A stretch of DNA of 64,000 bases from Actinomycetota bacterium (lineage in GTDB: Bacteria; Actinomycetota; Actinomycetes; S36-B12), in assembly GCA_030645615.1 (NCBI GenBank), contig JAUSNB010000053.1, positions 1-64,000 on the forward strand, in the 5' to 3' direction. This document shows, in pieces, positions 33,739-41,752 of this stretch. Both the position numbers and the translations under genes were made by a program. Positions within the stretch are counted from its first letter, which is position 1; each line of letters starts with the position of its first letter. A model generated the notes under the pieces. That model had not been told where the DNA came from. It saw only the letters and a list, made by a program, of their open reading frames with translations, and did no database searches.

Positions 33739-34881
33739 GTGCCCGTCGACCGTACGCCCGATGTCGACGACCTGCTGCCCGACCTCGACCTCGGCACGGT
33801 CATGCGGCAGCGGCCGCTCGGCCTCGGCTCACTGAGGCAGGTGGCACGGCTCACGATCGCCGTCACCGTGTCGTGGGCCGTGGCCGTCGCGGTGTCGAAG
33901 AGCCAGATGGCGTTGTTCGCCCCGGTGACGACCCTGATGGTCGTGCAGTCGTCCGCGTGGACCACGCTGGGCCTGTCGATCCAGCGGATCGTCGGCACCG
34001 GCATCGGCGTGCTGGTGGCCTCGATCTGGGTGAACGTGGCCGGGCTGAACTGGTGGTCGTTCCTCATCGGGGTCGGTGCCTCGCTGCTGATTGCCCGGCT
34101 GCTGCCGTGGTCCCTGGGCGGCCAGTTGCAGATCCCCGTCGCCGTCGTCTTCGTGCTGGCGATGGGCGCCGGGTCGCTCGCGCAGGATGCGTGGCGCGTG
34201 GCCGACGTCTTCATCGGCGGCGCGATCGGGCTGCTCGCCGTCTTCATCTACCCGCCCAAGCCCCGGCCGGAGCCACTGGAGTCCGCACTGCGGTCGTATC
34301 GCGACGCCGTCGTCGACACCCTGCGCGAGGTGGGCGCGGAATCGGGATCGCACCACGGGCCGCTGGCCGACGGCACGCCGCACGACTACGTGGCCCCGAG
34401 CCGCCGGTTGCGCGCGCTCGCCGATGCGGGCCGGGACGAGCTGGTCCGCTACGTCGAGGGCGCTCACCTGAACCTGCGGGCCAGGGGAGTGGAGGACTAC
34501 ATCGTCGGGCAGGCCGTGCGGCTGCGCCGGCTGTCCGGGATCGGGGTGCAGGTGCGGGGCGTCGTCGGCGAGGCCAACCGGCTGTACGACAGGGCCGGGC
34601 CGGAGCCTGCCTTGGCGACCGATCGGATGCACGGGGTGGTCCGCGGGCTCACCGAACTCATGGCGGCCGTCCTCGGGGCCGAGGGCGAACCGGTCGGTGG
34701 CGGTGACCGCACCCGCACGGAACGCCTGGCGCAGGACCTGGAGGACGACCTGCGCGCGGCAGCGGATGCCTTGGTCGACCATCACGGCGGCGTGGGCACG
34801 GTCCTGGGCTCGGTCACGCTGCTCGGGCGCCTGGACCTGATCCGGGTGCAACTCGTGGAGTTCTCGGACTGGGAGGGCTGA
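33739..34881 (+). CDS. FUSC-family (aromatic acid exporter-like) membrane protein
   Basis: 380 aa. An N-terminal membrane block of about six helices (about 35-170, with VARLTIAVTVSWAVAVAVSKSQMALFAP and GTGIGVLVASIWV) is followed by a soluble helical C-terminal half (about 180-380). This resembles FUSC/ArAE proteins related to fusaric acid and aromatic acid exporters; substrate unknown. The GTG at 33739 fits the -10 box at 33727-33732; a GTG two codons upstream is the alternative. The SRAP gene starts 3 bp after the stop, behind a strong ribosome site, so the two are cotranscribed. Confidence 0.8.
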   Translation: MPVDRTPDVDDLLPDLDLGTVMRQRPLGLGSLRQVARLTIAVTVSWAVAVAVSKSQMALFAPVTTLMVVQSSAWTTLGLSIQRIVGTGIGVLVASIWVNVAGLNWWSFLIGVGASLLIARLLPWSLGGQLQIPVAVVFVLAMGAGSLAQDAWRVADVFIGGAIGLLAVFIYPPKPRPEPLESALRSYRDAVVDTLREVGAESGSHHGPLADGTPHDYVAPSRRLRALADAGRDELVRYVEGAHLNLRARGVEDYIVGQAVRLRRLSGIGVQVRGVVGEANRLYDRAGPEPALATDRMHGVVRGLTELMAAVLGAEGEPVGGGDRTRTERLAQDLEDDLRAAADALVDHHGGVGTVLGSVTLLGRLDLIRVQLVEFSDWEG

Positions 34882-34884
34882 GGG

Positions 34885-35634
34885 ATGTGCGGAAGGTATG
34901 CCGCGGCGAAGGCCCCGGCCGCGCTCGTGGAGGAGTTCGAGGTCGTCGCGGCACCAGCCGAGTCGCTGGCGCCGGACTACAACGTGGCCCCGACGAAGAA
35001 GGTGTACGTCGTCCTCGACCGGCCCGATCGCGAGGACGCGAGCCTGCACCCGCGGTCGATGGAGATCGCGCGCTGGGGGCTGGTCCCGTCATGGGCGAAG
35101 GATCCGTCAATCGGCTCGCGCATGATCAACGCCCGGGCCGAGACGGTTGCGGAGAAGCCCGCCTTCCGGAGGGCCTTTGCCAAGCGCCGGTGCATCGTCC
35201 CGGCCGACGGCTACTTCGAGTGGTACCTGCCTTCGGAGCCGGGAGCGCCGGTGGGCAAGGGGGGCAAGCCGCTCAAGCAGCCCTTCTATATCCACCCCGC
35301 CGATGGCTCGAGCCTGGCGATGGCCGGCCTGTACGAGTGGTGGCGCGATCCCACCCGGGCGGATGACGATCCGCAGGCGTGGCGGCTGACCTGCACCGTC
35401 ATCACGACCGAGGCGTCCGACGAGGTGGGCCGGATCCACGATCGCATGCCCATGACGGTCGCCCGGGATGACTGGCCCGCCTGGCTGGACCCCCAGATCG
35501 GGCCGGAGGCTGCCGGCCCGCTGCTCGCCCCCGCGATGACGGCCGCCCTGGCGGCCTACCCGGTGTCGACGTTGGTCAACAACGTCCGCAACAACGGCCC
35601 GGAACTGCTCGACCCACTCCGGGAAGGGGAATGA
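34885..35634 (+). CDS. SOS response-associated peptidase (SRAP/HMCES-like)
   Basis: 249 aa. SRAP proteins crosslink to abasic sites in single-stranded DNA through Cys2, exposed after Met removal; the protein begins MCGRYA as required. Other conserved parts are [36 protein letters not shown] (Asn and Glu of the active site) and HDRMPM with the catalytic His. GGAGGG precedes the ATG, which is fixed by the required Cys2. It is cotranscribed with the FUSC gene and lies just upstream of sigR. Exonuclease III at 23945 is another abasic-site protein in the window. Confidence 0.93.
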   Translation: MCGRYAAAKAPAALVEEFEVVAAPAESLAPDYNVAPTKKVYVVLDRPDREDASLHPRSMEIARWGLVPSWAKDPSIGSRMINARAETVAEKPAFRRAFAKRRCIVPADGYFEWYLPSEPGAPVGKGGKPLKQPFYIHPADGSSLAMAGLYEWWRDPTRADDDPQAWRLTCTVITTEASDEVGRIHDRMPMTVARDDWPAWLDPQIGPEAAGPLLAPAMTAALAAYPVSTLVNNVRNNGPELLDPLREGE

Positions 35635-35653
35635 TCGCGACGCGAGGCTGGTT
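35628..35653 (+). promoter_or_regulatory. SigR-type promoter upstream of sigR
   Basis: GGAAT (35628-35632), exactly 18 bp, then GTT (35651-35653) is a perfect match to the published SigR/SigH consensus GGAAT-N18-GTT of Streptomyces and mycobacteria. It starts at the end of the SRAP gene and points at sigR, indicating positive autoregulation under thiol-oxidative stress. Confidence 0.75.
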
Positions 35654-35729
35654 ATGGCACACGTGCTCCTCATCGCGGCGCCTGAGGGCGGCCTCCCCAC
35701 CCTGGGCCTCGATGGGCCGGCGGCGGGTC

Positions 35730-35735
35730 TAGGCT
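35730..35735 (+). promoter_or_regulatory. -10 element, second sigR promoter
   Basis: TAGGCT ends 8 nt before the ATG at 35744. It would give a leaderless housekeeping transcript beside the SigR-dependent one. Confidence 0.4.
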
Positions 35736-35743
35736 CGCCAGCA

Positions 35744-36370
35744 ATGAGCCCGATGCCGCCCACCGAGCCAGCCGAGACCGCCGAGCAGGCCTCCGCGCGG
35801 TTCGAGCGCGACGCGATGCAGTACCTCGACCAGCTGTACGGCGCGGCGCTGCGCATGACCCGCAACCCGGCCGATGCCGAGGACCTCGTCCAGGAGACGT
35901 ACATGAAGGCGTTCGCCGCCTTCGCCTCGTTCAGCGAGGGCACCAACCTCAAGGCGTGGCTGTTCCGGATCCTCACGAACACCTACATCAACATCTACCG
36001 CAAGAAGCAGCGCCAGCCCTACCAGACGGGCACCGACGACCTGTCCGACTGGCAGCTCGCCGAGGCGGAGAGCCATACATCGAGAGGGCTGCGCTCTGCT
36101 GAGGCAGAGGCCCTCGACCGGCTGGCCGATGCCGACGTCGTCGAGGCCCTCGCCGCCCTGCCGGAGGACTTCCGCATGGCGGTCTACTACGCCGACGTCG
36201 AGGGGTTCTCCTACAAGGAGATCGCCGACATCATGGAGACGCCGATCGGCACCGTCATGTCGCGCCTGCATCGCGGGCGCAAGCTGCTTCGGGAGCTCCT
36301 CGAGGACTACGCCATCGAGCGCGGACTCATCCCGGCGACGGTCGGGGCCGACGGGGGCGAGGAGTCATGA
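35744..36370 (+). CDS. sigR: Oxidative-stress ECF sigma factor SigR/SigH
   Basis: 208 aa. Region 2 (about 20-90: [49 protein letters not shown]) and region 4 (about 128-185: [44 protein letters not shown]) are clear. It directs RNA polymerase to thiol-stress genes (thioredoxin, Msr, proteases). The next gene, overlapping by 4 bp, encodes the redox anti-sigma RsrA. The start at 35744 gives the canonical N-terminus; the frame is open to an ATG at 35654, which would add 30 residues, reminiscent of the unstable long SigR form of Streptomyces. Confidence 0.94.
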   Translation: MSPMPPTEPAETAEQASARFERDAMQYLDQLYGAALRMTRNPADAEDLVQETYMKAFAAFASFSEGTNLKAWLFRILTNTYINIYRKKQRQPYQTGTDDLSDWQLAEAESHTSRGLRSAEAEALDRLADADVVEALAALPEDFRMAVYYADVEGFSYKEIADIMETPIGTVMSRLHRGRKLLRELLEDYAIERGLIPATVGADGGEES

Positions 36371-36642
36371 GCTGCGGCAACCCGCACGCGACCGACTGCC
36401 ACGACGTGCTCGCGATGGTCAACGAGTTCCTCGACCAGGAACTCGACACCGAGCGGCGGGCGGCCATCGCGGAGCACCTCGACGAGTGCGGTCCGTGCCT
36501 GCGGCAGTTCGGCCTCGAGCAGGCCGTCAAGTCATTGGTGCACCGCTCCTGCGGGTGTGCCCCCGCCCCCGAGCACCTTCGTGTCGAGATCGTCACCCGG
36601 ATCCGCCAGATCTCGATCACCTACCGGTCCTACGGGGAGTAG
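36367..36642 (+). CDS. rsrA: Redox-sensing zinc anti-sigma factor RsrA
   Basis: 91 aa ZAS-family protein. The zinc and redox motif HLDECGPC (His37, Cys41, Cys44) is preceded by Cys11 and followed by Cys62 and Cys64; in RsrA, disulphide formation between such cysteines releases zinc and frees SigR. The start overlaps the sigR stop by 4 bp (ATGA), giving matched synthesis of sigma and anti-sigma. The biotinyl protein follows 2 bp later. Confidence 0.93.
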   Translation: MSCGNPHATDCHDVLAMVNEFLDQELDTERRAAIAEHLDECGPCLRQFGLEQAVKSLVHRSCGCAPAPEHLRVEIVTRIRQISITYRSYGE

Positions 36643-36644
36643 CC

Positions 36645-36860
36645 ATGGAGCAGACGCTGCGGGCCGAGATGGTCGCCTCGGTGCACTCGGTCGTTGCCAG
36701 CGTGGGCGACGTGGTCACGATCGGGGACACGGTCGTCATCCTGGAATCCATGAAGATGGAGATCCCGGTGGTCGTCGAGGTGGCCGGCACCGTGACGGAG
36801 ATCAGCGTGGCGCCCGGCGACGTCGTCCGCGAGGGCGACGTCATCGCCATCCTGACCTGA
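36645..36860 (+). CDS. Biotin/lipoyl attachment domain protein (TB7.3-like)
   Basis: 71 aa, a free-standing biotinyl domain: EMVASVHSVVASVGDVVTIGD, the biotinylation site ESMKME with the target Lys near 38, then a mirrored second half (PGDVVREGDVIAILT). The same small protein (TB7.3, Rv3221c) sits beside sigH-rshA in mycobacteria. No carboxylase subunit is adjacent, so it may serve an enzyme encoded elsewhere. It lies 2 bp after rsrA and so belongs to the stress operon. Start chosen by domain boundary. Confidence 0.92.
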   Translation: MEQTLRAEMVASVHSVVASVGDVVTIGDTVVILESMKMEIPVVVEVAGTVTEISVAPGDVVREGDVIAILT

Positions 36861-36883
36861 CCCCTCCGCCCCGTACGGCGCTA

Positions 36884-36974
36884 CCCCCGCCCCCCTTCTC
36901 GCGAGCGGGCAGTTGTCGCGGTGGATTCACGCCCGGACGCAACAACGAGTGCCCACTCGGCGAGATGGCGGGGG
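36884..36974. repeat. Long imperfect inverted repeat (P5) between convergent genes
   Basis: Nested pairs: CCCCCGCC (36884-36891) with GGCGGGGG (36967-36974), CTCG with CGAG, GGGCA (36907-36911) with TGCCC (36950-36954), and GTTGT with ACAAC. It lies between stops at 36860 and 36980, so termination of both strands is plausible. Confidence 0.6.
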
Positions 36975-36979
36975 AGGGC

Positions 36980-37477
36980 TCAGGGGAACGGGATCGGGCG
37001 GCGGTAGGCCAGCAGGGTCACGCCCGAGCGGGGGGACCAGTCGCGCTCCGGCAGCCGTTCGAAGCCCAGCCTCTGGTACAGCCGGTGTGCCGCCTCGTTG
37101 ACGTCGATGACGCAGATGACATGCGCCGAGGCCCCCCGCTCGCGGGCCCGCTGCTCGCACGCATCGACCAGCGCCTCGCCGACGCCGCTGCGCCAGGCCG
37201 ACGGCACGACGGCGAGGAAGCGGAACTCCGACTCGCCGGCCCGGCCGATCTCGGCGTAGGGACTCTGGACAGGGCAGATCGTGACGGTGCCGACGACCTC
37301 GCCGTCGCGGTCGGCCACCAGGACCTCCGTTGTTGCGGCCCGGTCCCCGGCGTCCCGGAGGGTGTCGGCGTAGTCGTCGTCCGCGTCGAGGTGGCCCCCG
37401 GCCGCGTAGGCCGTGACGCAGATCTGCCCGACGAGGTCGAGTTCGTCGGCACGGGCGGGGCGGATGAGCAGCGGCAC
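36980..37477 (-). CDS. GNAT-family N-acetyltransferase
   Basis: 165 aa. The acetyl-CoA-binding region is FRFLAVVPSAWRSGVGEALVDACEQRARERG (motif A with RSGVGEA), followed by VNEAAHRLYQRLGFERL (motif B). The acceptor substrate is unknown. The GTG at 37477 has GATAGT 6 nt upstream and gives the conserved N-terminus PLLIRPARADELD. It is divergent from pdtaS, 75 bp away, and convergent with the biotinyl gene across palindrome P5. Confidence 0.88.
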   Translation of the reverse strand: MPLLIRPARADELDLVGQICVTAYAAGGHLDADDDYADTLRDAGDRAATTEVLVADRDGEVVGTVTICPVQSPYAEIGRAGESEFRFLAVVPSAWRSGVGEALVDACEQRARERGASAHVICVIDVNEAAHRLYQRLGFERLPERDWSPRSGVTLLAYRRPIPFP

Positions 37478-37538
37478 GGCGCAACTATCGCGTACCGCCC
37501 CGCGCGGCGAGCACGCAGGCACGGGCGTGAACCGGGCG

Positions 37539-37544
37539 TATCGT
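37539..37544 (+). promoter_or_regulatory. -10 element of leaderless pdtaS transcript
   Basis: TATCGT ends 8 nt before the ATG at 37553; there is no Shine-Dalgarno sequence. Confidence 0.45.
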
Positions 37545-37552
37545 TCCGGCCC

Positions 37553-39013
37553 ATGGCCATCTCGAGGCGACTGGTCGCCGAGCGGACTGATCTCGGCGTC
37601 GCCGATGTCGAGCGGCTGGCCTCGCTGGTCCGGCAATGGTCCCTTCTCGCCGACCTCGGGCTGAGCGACCTCGTCCTGTGGGTGCCGACGTGGAATGACG
37701 GCGGCCTCGTGGCGGTCGCCCAGGTCCGGCCCACGACCGCCCCCACCGCCGTCCCCGACGATGTCGTGGGGGAGTTCTCGCCGCGCGGCCGGCATCCCTC
37801 CCTGGACCAGGCCGTCGCCTTCGGCCGTGCCGTGGCGCTGAGGGATGGCCGCACGCCTGAGGCTCCGGTCGGGACGGGCGCCTACCCGGTCCGGCTGGGC
37901 GGCCGGGTCATCGGGGTGGTGGCCCGTCATGCATCGGCCGAGCCCCGGGTCGCGGGCCGGCTGGAGGGCATCTACCTCGCCACGGCCGACGACCTCCTGG
38001 ACATGCTGGTGGAGGGCCGGTTCCCGGTCGACGAGGCGGAGGCTGCGTCTGCATCCGCCCCCCGCGTCGGGGACGGCCTGGTGCGCCTGGATCCGCAGGG
38101 CCGGGTGGAGTACGCGAGCCCGAACGCGGTAAGTGCCTTGCGGCGCCTCGGCCTGGCCAGCGACGTGGTCGGGTCCAGCTTCGCCGATCTGGTGGTCCGG
38201 CTGTCTCGGCGTACCGGCCCGGTCGACGAGGTCCTGTCGGCCGTGGCCAGCGGCCGGGGCGCGGGCCGGGCCGACATCGAGACAGCGGCCGCCATCGTCA
38301 CGTTGCACGGCATCCCGCTTCGGCGTGGGGCAGCTTCGGTGGGGGCCATCCTGTTCCTGCAGGACGCCACGGACCTGCGGCGGCGCGAACGAGCGCTGGT
38401 GAGCAAGGATGCGACCATCCGGGAGATCCACCACAGGGTCAAGAACAACCTCCAGACAGTTGCGGCCGTGCTGCGCATGCAGGCGCGCCGGGCGTCCAGC
38501 CCTGAGGCCCGGGACGCCCTCGCCGAAGCGGAGTTAAGAGTGGCCGCGATCGCGGTGGTGCACGAATCCCTGTCCGCCGAGGAGGGGGAGCGGGTCGACT
38601 TCGACCCGGTGGTGGACCGGATCATCGCCCTGGTCGGGGACCTCGCCCCCGCCTACAGCCCGCCCGACTCGGCGCCGGCGCTCGTGCGGGAAGGGTCCTG
38701 GGGCACGCTGCCGGGCGAACTCGCGACCAGCCTGGCCATGGTCGCGTCGGAGTTGCTGCACAACGCGGTCGAGCACGCGCAGGCCCGCCGGATCGTGGTC
38801 GAGCTGGATCGGGCCGGGGCGGGGCTGGTGATGCGCGTGGTCGATGACGGCCGGGGGCTCCCGGCTGGCTTTGATCCGGCCGCGACCGGGCTGGGCCTGT
38901 CGATCGTCAGGTCCCTCGTGGCCGACGACCTCGGGGGCACCTTCGAGGTGGCGGGGACGGGCCACGGGACAGCCGCCACGATCGTCGTGCCGACCGACGG
39001 GGCAAGCGAGTAG
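37553..39013 (+). CDS. pdtaS: PdtaS-type sensor histidine kinase
   Basis: 486 aa soluble kinase with a GAF-like N-terminal domain (about 1-150), a PAS domain (about 165-275), a HisKA_2 dimerisation domain with the phosphoacceptor His in EIHHRVKNNLQTVAAVLRMQARR (about 290) and HATPase_c (MVASELLHNAVEHAQ, DDGRGLPAGFD, TGLGLSIVRSLV). In mycobacteria PdtaS phosphorylates the ANTAR regulator PdtaR, which acts on RNA. No pdtaR is in the window, as is usual for this orphan gene. Position next to whiB1 and the sigR group matches the mycobacterial order. Confidence 0.9.
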   Translation: MAISRRLVAERTDLGVADVERLASLVRQWSLLADLGLSDLVLWVPTWNDGGLVAVAQVRPTTAPTAVPDDVVGEFSPRGRHPSLDQAVAFGRAVALRDGRTPEAPVGTGAYPVRLGGRVIGVVARHASAEPRVAGRLEGIYLATADDLLDMLVEGRFPVDEAEAASASAPRVGDGLVRLDPQGRVEYASPNAVSALRRLGLASDVVGSSFADLVVRLSRRTGPVDEVLSAVASGRGAGRADIETAAAIVTLHGIPLRRGAASVGAILFLQDATDLRRRERALVSKDATIREIHHRVKNNLQTVAAVLRMQARRASSPEARDALAEAELRVAAIAVVHESLSAEEGERVDFDPVVDRIIALVGDLAPAYSPPDSAPALVREGSWGTLPGELATSLAMVASELLHNAVEHAQARRIVVELDRAGAGLVMRVVDDGRGLPAGFDPAATGLGLSIVRSLVADDLGGTFEVAGTGHGTAATIVVPTDGASE

Positions 39014-39025
39014 TGCGCTGAGAGG

Positions 39026-39280
39026 CTAGGCGTTCGACCGGGCCCGCAGCCGGGCGTTGCGGCGCTTGAGGGCACGGCGCTCGTCCTCGGACAGCCCGCC
39101 CCACACGCCAGCGTCCTGCCCAGTCTCCAGGGCCCAACGCAGGCATTCGTCCACGACGCTGCAGCGACGGCAGACCGCCTTGGCCTCCTCGATCTGCACG
39201 AGCGCGGGGCCCGTATTGCCGATCGGGAAGAACAGCTCGGGATCCTCGTCACGGCAGGCGGCCTCGTGGCGCCAGTCCAT
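39026..39280 (-). CDS. whiB1: WhiB1 iron-sulphur transcription factor
   Basis: 84 aa. Four cluster cysteines are at 9, 37, 40 and 46 (CxxC within AVCRRC), followed by the GVWGG turn (58-62) and a basic C-terminus RRALKRRNARLRARS for DNA contact. WhiB1 binds a nitric-oxide-sensitive [4Fe-4S] cluster, interacts with the housekeeping sigma factor and is essential in mycobacteria. The gene has a long upstream region (39281-39563) with a CRP-like site. It is convergent with pdtaS, 12 bp apart. Confidence 0.96.
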   Translation of the reverse strand: MDWRHEAACRDEDPELFFPIGNTGPALVQIEEAKAVCRRCSVVDECLRWALETGQDAGVWGGLSEDERRALKRRNARLRARSNA

Positions 39281-39485
39281 GCGTCATCACTCCTTGGCGT
39301 AGCGCCGGGGTTGCCAGCGCTCGTGATTGCTTTCACGTGACGGCGCATCAAATGGGGGCCGACCTGGGGTCTCCAAGTCGGTCCCCGGAGGAAGTGCGCC
39401 ATCCGTGAGAACAACGGTCGTACATAGGGTCGCAGAGGTCGCAGGGTCCCACAAGAGCAAACACCCGATTCGGGCGCTGCCACGG

Positions 39486-39501
39486 TGTCTGATAGGTCAC
39501 A
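39486..39501 (-). promoter_or_regulatory. CRP-like site in whiB1 upstream region
   Basis: The 283-bp gap 39281-39563 holds no gene and is AT-richer than its surroundings. TGTCT-N6-TCACA (39486-39501) matches the CRP consensus TGTGA-N6-TCACA at eight of ten positions. Mycobacterial whiB1 is known to be CRP-regulated. It lies about 206 bp before the whiB1 ATG, so it would act only if the 5' leader is long. Confidence 0.4.
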
Positions 39502-39563
39502 GACCGGTAACTGACGGGTGGATTATCCCTTTTGCCCTACCGATAATCGGATAGCAAGCGTTT

Positions 39564-40508
39564 TCAGGCGACCACCGGCAGGGCGCCGGGGTGATGGGAG
39601 AAGACCACCTCGGTCGTCGGCCCGAGTCCCTCGCCATCGATCTGCAGCTCGATGGGCCGGCTGGCGCGCAGCGTGAACGCGGGCAGGTCATGCCACAGGC
39701 CGAGCCCGCCGCGGGCGGTGCCCCCGGCCGAGCGGGCCAGCATCCGGCGGGCAGCGACCAGGGCGGTCGGAACCCGCATGCGCCGGACCACGAACACGTC
39801 CAGGGCGGCATCGAAGCTGGCCTCCGGGCACGGGCTGATGGGCCAGGTGCCGAAGTAGGTCCACGGGGACGAGTTCTGCACGATGGCCACGAAGACCCCC
39901 TCGATCCGGACCCCTTCCGGGTGCTCCGGGGTCGCGGGGATCGAGAGAGTCAGGGCCGGTTCCTTGCGGTTGGTGTGCCGGAAGAACTCCGACAGCGTGG
40001 TGCGCAGGTATCGAGCGGGTGTGGCCACCTTGCCGGCCCGCCTGTGCTCCTCCATTGCCGCGATGATCTCGGCATCGATGCCCAGGCCAGCGTTCGCGAC
40101 GAACCATCGATCGCCTGCCCGGCCCAGGCCGATCATCCGCCGGGTGCCGTCGCGCAGCCGGTCCAGCAGCAGGCCGGTGGCCTCGACCGGGTCGGTCGGC
40201 AGGCCGAGCGTGCGGGCGAAGACATTGCCGCTTCCACCCGGCACCGTGGCCAGCAGCGGCACGTGCGGCCCGATCCCCTCGCTCAGCATCCCGTTGACGA
40301 CCTCGTTGACGATGCCGTCGCCACCGAGGGTGATCACGATGTCGAGGTGCTCCTCCAGCGCCAGTTCCCCGAGCAGGACACCGTGCCCGCGATGGGTGGT
40401 GACCGTGACATCCAGGTCGATCTCGTCCGACAGGGCGTGGACGATGACATCGATGACGCGGGGCGAGGTGGTGGTGGCGCGGGGGTTGACCACCAGGAGC
40501 CCGCGCAT
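39564..40508 (-). CDS. Diacylglycerol/lipid kinase family protein
   Basis: 314 aa, DAGK catalytic fold: LLVVNPRATTTSPRV at the N-terminus, nucleotide-binding TLGGDGIVNEVVNGM, and PGGSGNVFARTLGLP. The C-terminal beta-rich domain (about 150-314) is typical of YegS/DgkB-like kinases, which phosphorylate diacylglycerol or related lipids such as phosphatidylinositol mannoside precursors; the exact substrate is unknown. TAGGCT lies 6 nt before the ATG. It is upstream of and codirectional with whiB1, but the long spacer argues for separate control. Confidence 0.88.
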   Translation of the reverse strand: MRGLLVVNPRATTTSPRVIDVIVHALSDEIDLDVTVTTHRGHGVLLGELALEEHLDIVITLGGDGIVNEVVNGMLSEGIGPHVPLLATVPGGSGNVFARTLGLPTDPVEATGLLLDRLRDGTRRMIGLGRAGDRWFVANAGLGIDAEIIAAMEEHRRAGKVATPARYLRTTLSEFFRHTNRKEPALTLSIPATPEHPEGVRIEGVFVAIVQNSSPWTYFGTWPISPCPEASFDAALDVFVVRRMRVPTALVAARRMLARSAGGTARGGLGLWHDLPAFTLRASRPIELQIDGEGLGPTTEVVFSHHPGALPVVA

Positions 40509-40514
40509 CCCGCG

Positions 40515-40520
40515 AGCCTA
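40515..40520 (-). promoter_or_regulatory. -10 element of leaderless lipid-kinase transcript
   Basis: TAGGCT on the minus strand ends 6 nt before the ATG at 40508. Confidence 0.45.
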
Positions 40521-40550
40521 GCCTCGGCGGGGCTGCGATCCCGGCTTGCC

Positions 40551-40556
40551 TAGAGT
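40551..40556 (+). promoter_or_regulatory. -10 element of leaderless membrane-protein transcript
   Basis: TAGAGT ends 6 nt before the GTG at 40563. Confidence 0.45.
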
Positions 40557-40562
40557 GGCGGC

Positions 40563-40964
40563 GTGACCCCGCCGAACCGCCCGATCACCGCGCTCGCGGC
40601 CATCGCCGCCGTCGAGGGCGTCGCCTGCATCGGCTACGGGGTGTACGAGGCGGCCCAGGCGGTCCGGTTCGGGGCCACGGGCCCGGAAAACGTGTCGAAC
40701 GTGCCGGCGATCGTGCTGCAGGTCGTGCTGTTCCTCGGGTTCGGCGCGGCCATGCTGGTCATCGCTCGCGGGTGGTGGCGATTGGCGGCTTGGGCCCGTT
40801 CCCCGTTCGTCCTGGCCCAGCTCATCGTCGGGCTGATCGGCTACGAACTCGCCCAGTCGGCGTCCGCGAGCATCCACTGGGCCGGGATCGCGATGGCTCT
40901 GGTAGCCGTCCTCGGGCTGGTCCTCGTGTTCACCCCCGCGGTGTCCCGCTCGCTGCAGGCCTAG
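40563..40964 (+). CDS. Four-helix membrane protein of unknown function
   Basis: 133 aa with hydrophobic helices at about 8-30, 46-68, 78-98 and 104-124 (ITALAAIAAVEGVACIGYG, IVLQVVLFLGFGAAMLVIA, FVLAQLIVGLIGYELAQ, IAMALVAVLGLVLVF). It looks like the short actinobacterial integral membrane proteins often found next to whiB1 or lipid kinase genes; no motif suggests an activity. It is probably leaderless from the GTG at 40563. Its TAG shares the tetranucleotide CTAG (40961-40964) with the stop of the convergent sigma-factor gene. Confidence 0.78.
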   Translation: MTPPNRPITALAAIAAVEGVACIGYGVYEAAQAVRFGATGPENVSNVPAIVLQVVLFLGFGAAMLVIARGWWRLAAWARSPFVLAQLIVGLIGYELAQSASASIHWAGIAMALVAVLGLVLVFTPAVSRSLQA

Positions 40965-41752
40965 CGAGCAGGCTCGAGCCCGGCGCGCAGCCCGGCGAGG
41001 GTGCGCGCCAGGAGACGAGACACGTGCATCTGCGAGATCCCCAGGTGCTCGGCGATCTGGGACTGGGTCTTCCGCTCGAAGAAGCGGAGCATGACGATGC
41101 TCCGCTCGCGGTCGGGCAGGGCGGCCAGCAGTGGGCGCAGCACCTCGCGGTCCTCGACGGCGAGGAAGGCGGGATCCTCCGCGCCGATGGACGCCGCGAC
41201 CGTGCCGCCGGAGTCGTCCCCGGGCGGCGAAGCGTCCAGGGAGTCGGCCGCGTACGCGTGCCGGGCCTCGAGGGCGTCGAGGATGTCCGACTCCTGAACA
41301 TCGATGGCGACGGCCAGCTCACGTACAGTGGGCGCGCGGCCCAGCGCAGCGGTGAGCACCTCGGCCTGTGCGCTGACCCTCGACTGGAGCTCCTGCAGCC
41401 GACGGGGCACCTTCAGGGCCCAGGACCGGTCACGGAAGTTGCGCTTGATCTCGCCGAGGATCGTCGGGGTGGCATACGTCGAGAACTCCACGCCCCGGTC
41501 CATGTCGAAGCGGTCCACCGCCTTGATGAGGCCGACCGTGCCGACCTGCACGAGGTCCTCCCACGGCTCGCCCCGGTCCCGGTACCGGCCGGCGAGGTGC
41601 CACACGAGGGGCAGGTGCATCGTCACGAGCTCATCGCGCACGGGTGCCCGCCGGGGATCCCCGGCGGTCAGGGCCGCGAGCTCGGCCAGCAGGAGGCGCT
41701 CGCGCGCGCGGTGCGCGGGACCCCACCTGCTCGTCGCGGGCGGATCGCTCAC
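40961..41752 (-). CDS. SigB/SigF-family RNA polymerase sigma factor
   Basis: 263 aa. Region 2 is HLPLVWHLAGRYRDRGEPWEDLVQVGTVGLIKAVDRFDMDRGVEFSTYATPTILGEIKR, region 3 contains WALKVPRRLQEL, and region 4 ends QSQIAEHLGISQMHVSRLLARTLAGLR. This is the general-stress/sporulation type found in actinobacteria. The GTG at 41752 overlaps the anti-sigma kinase stop by 4 bp (GTGA), so partner and sigma are coproduced. No anti-anti-sigma gene is adjacent. An in-frame open stretch upstream has no sigma homology. Confidence 0.93.
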   Translation of the reverse strand: MSDPPATSRWGPAHRARERLLLAELAALTAGDPRRAPVRDELVTMHLPLVWHLAGRYRDRGEPWEDLVQVGTVGLIKAVDRFDMDRGVEFSTYATPTILGEIKRNFRDRSWALKVPRRLQELQSRVSAQAEVLTAALGRAPTVRELAVAIDVQESDILDALEARHAYAADSLDASPPGDDSGGTVAASIGAEDPAFLAVEDREVLRPLLAALPDRERSIVMLRFFERKTQSQIAEHLGISQMHVSRLLARTLAGLRAGLEPAR

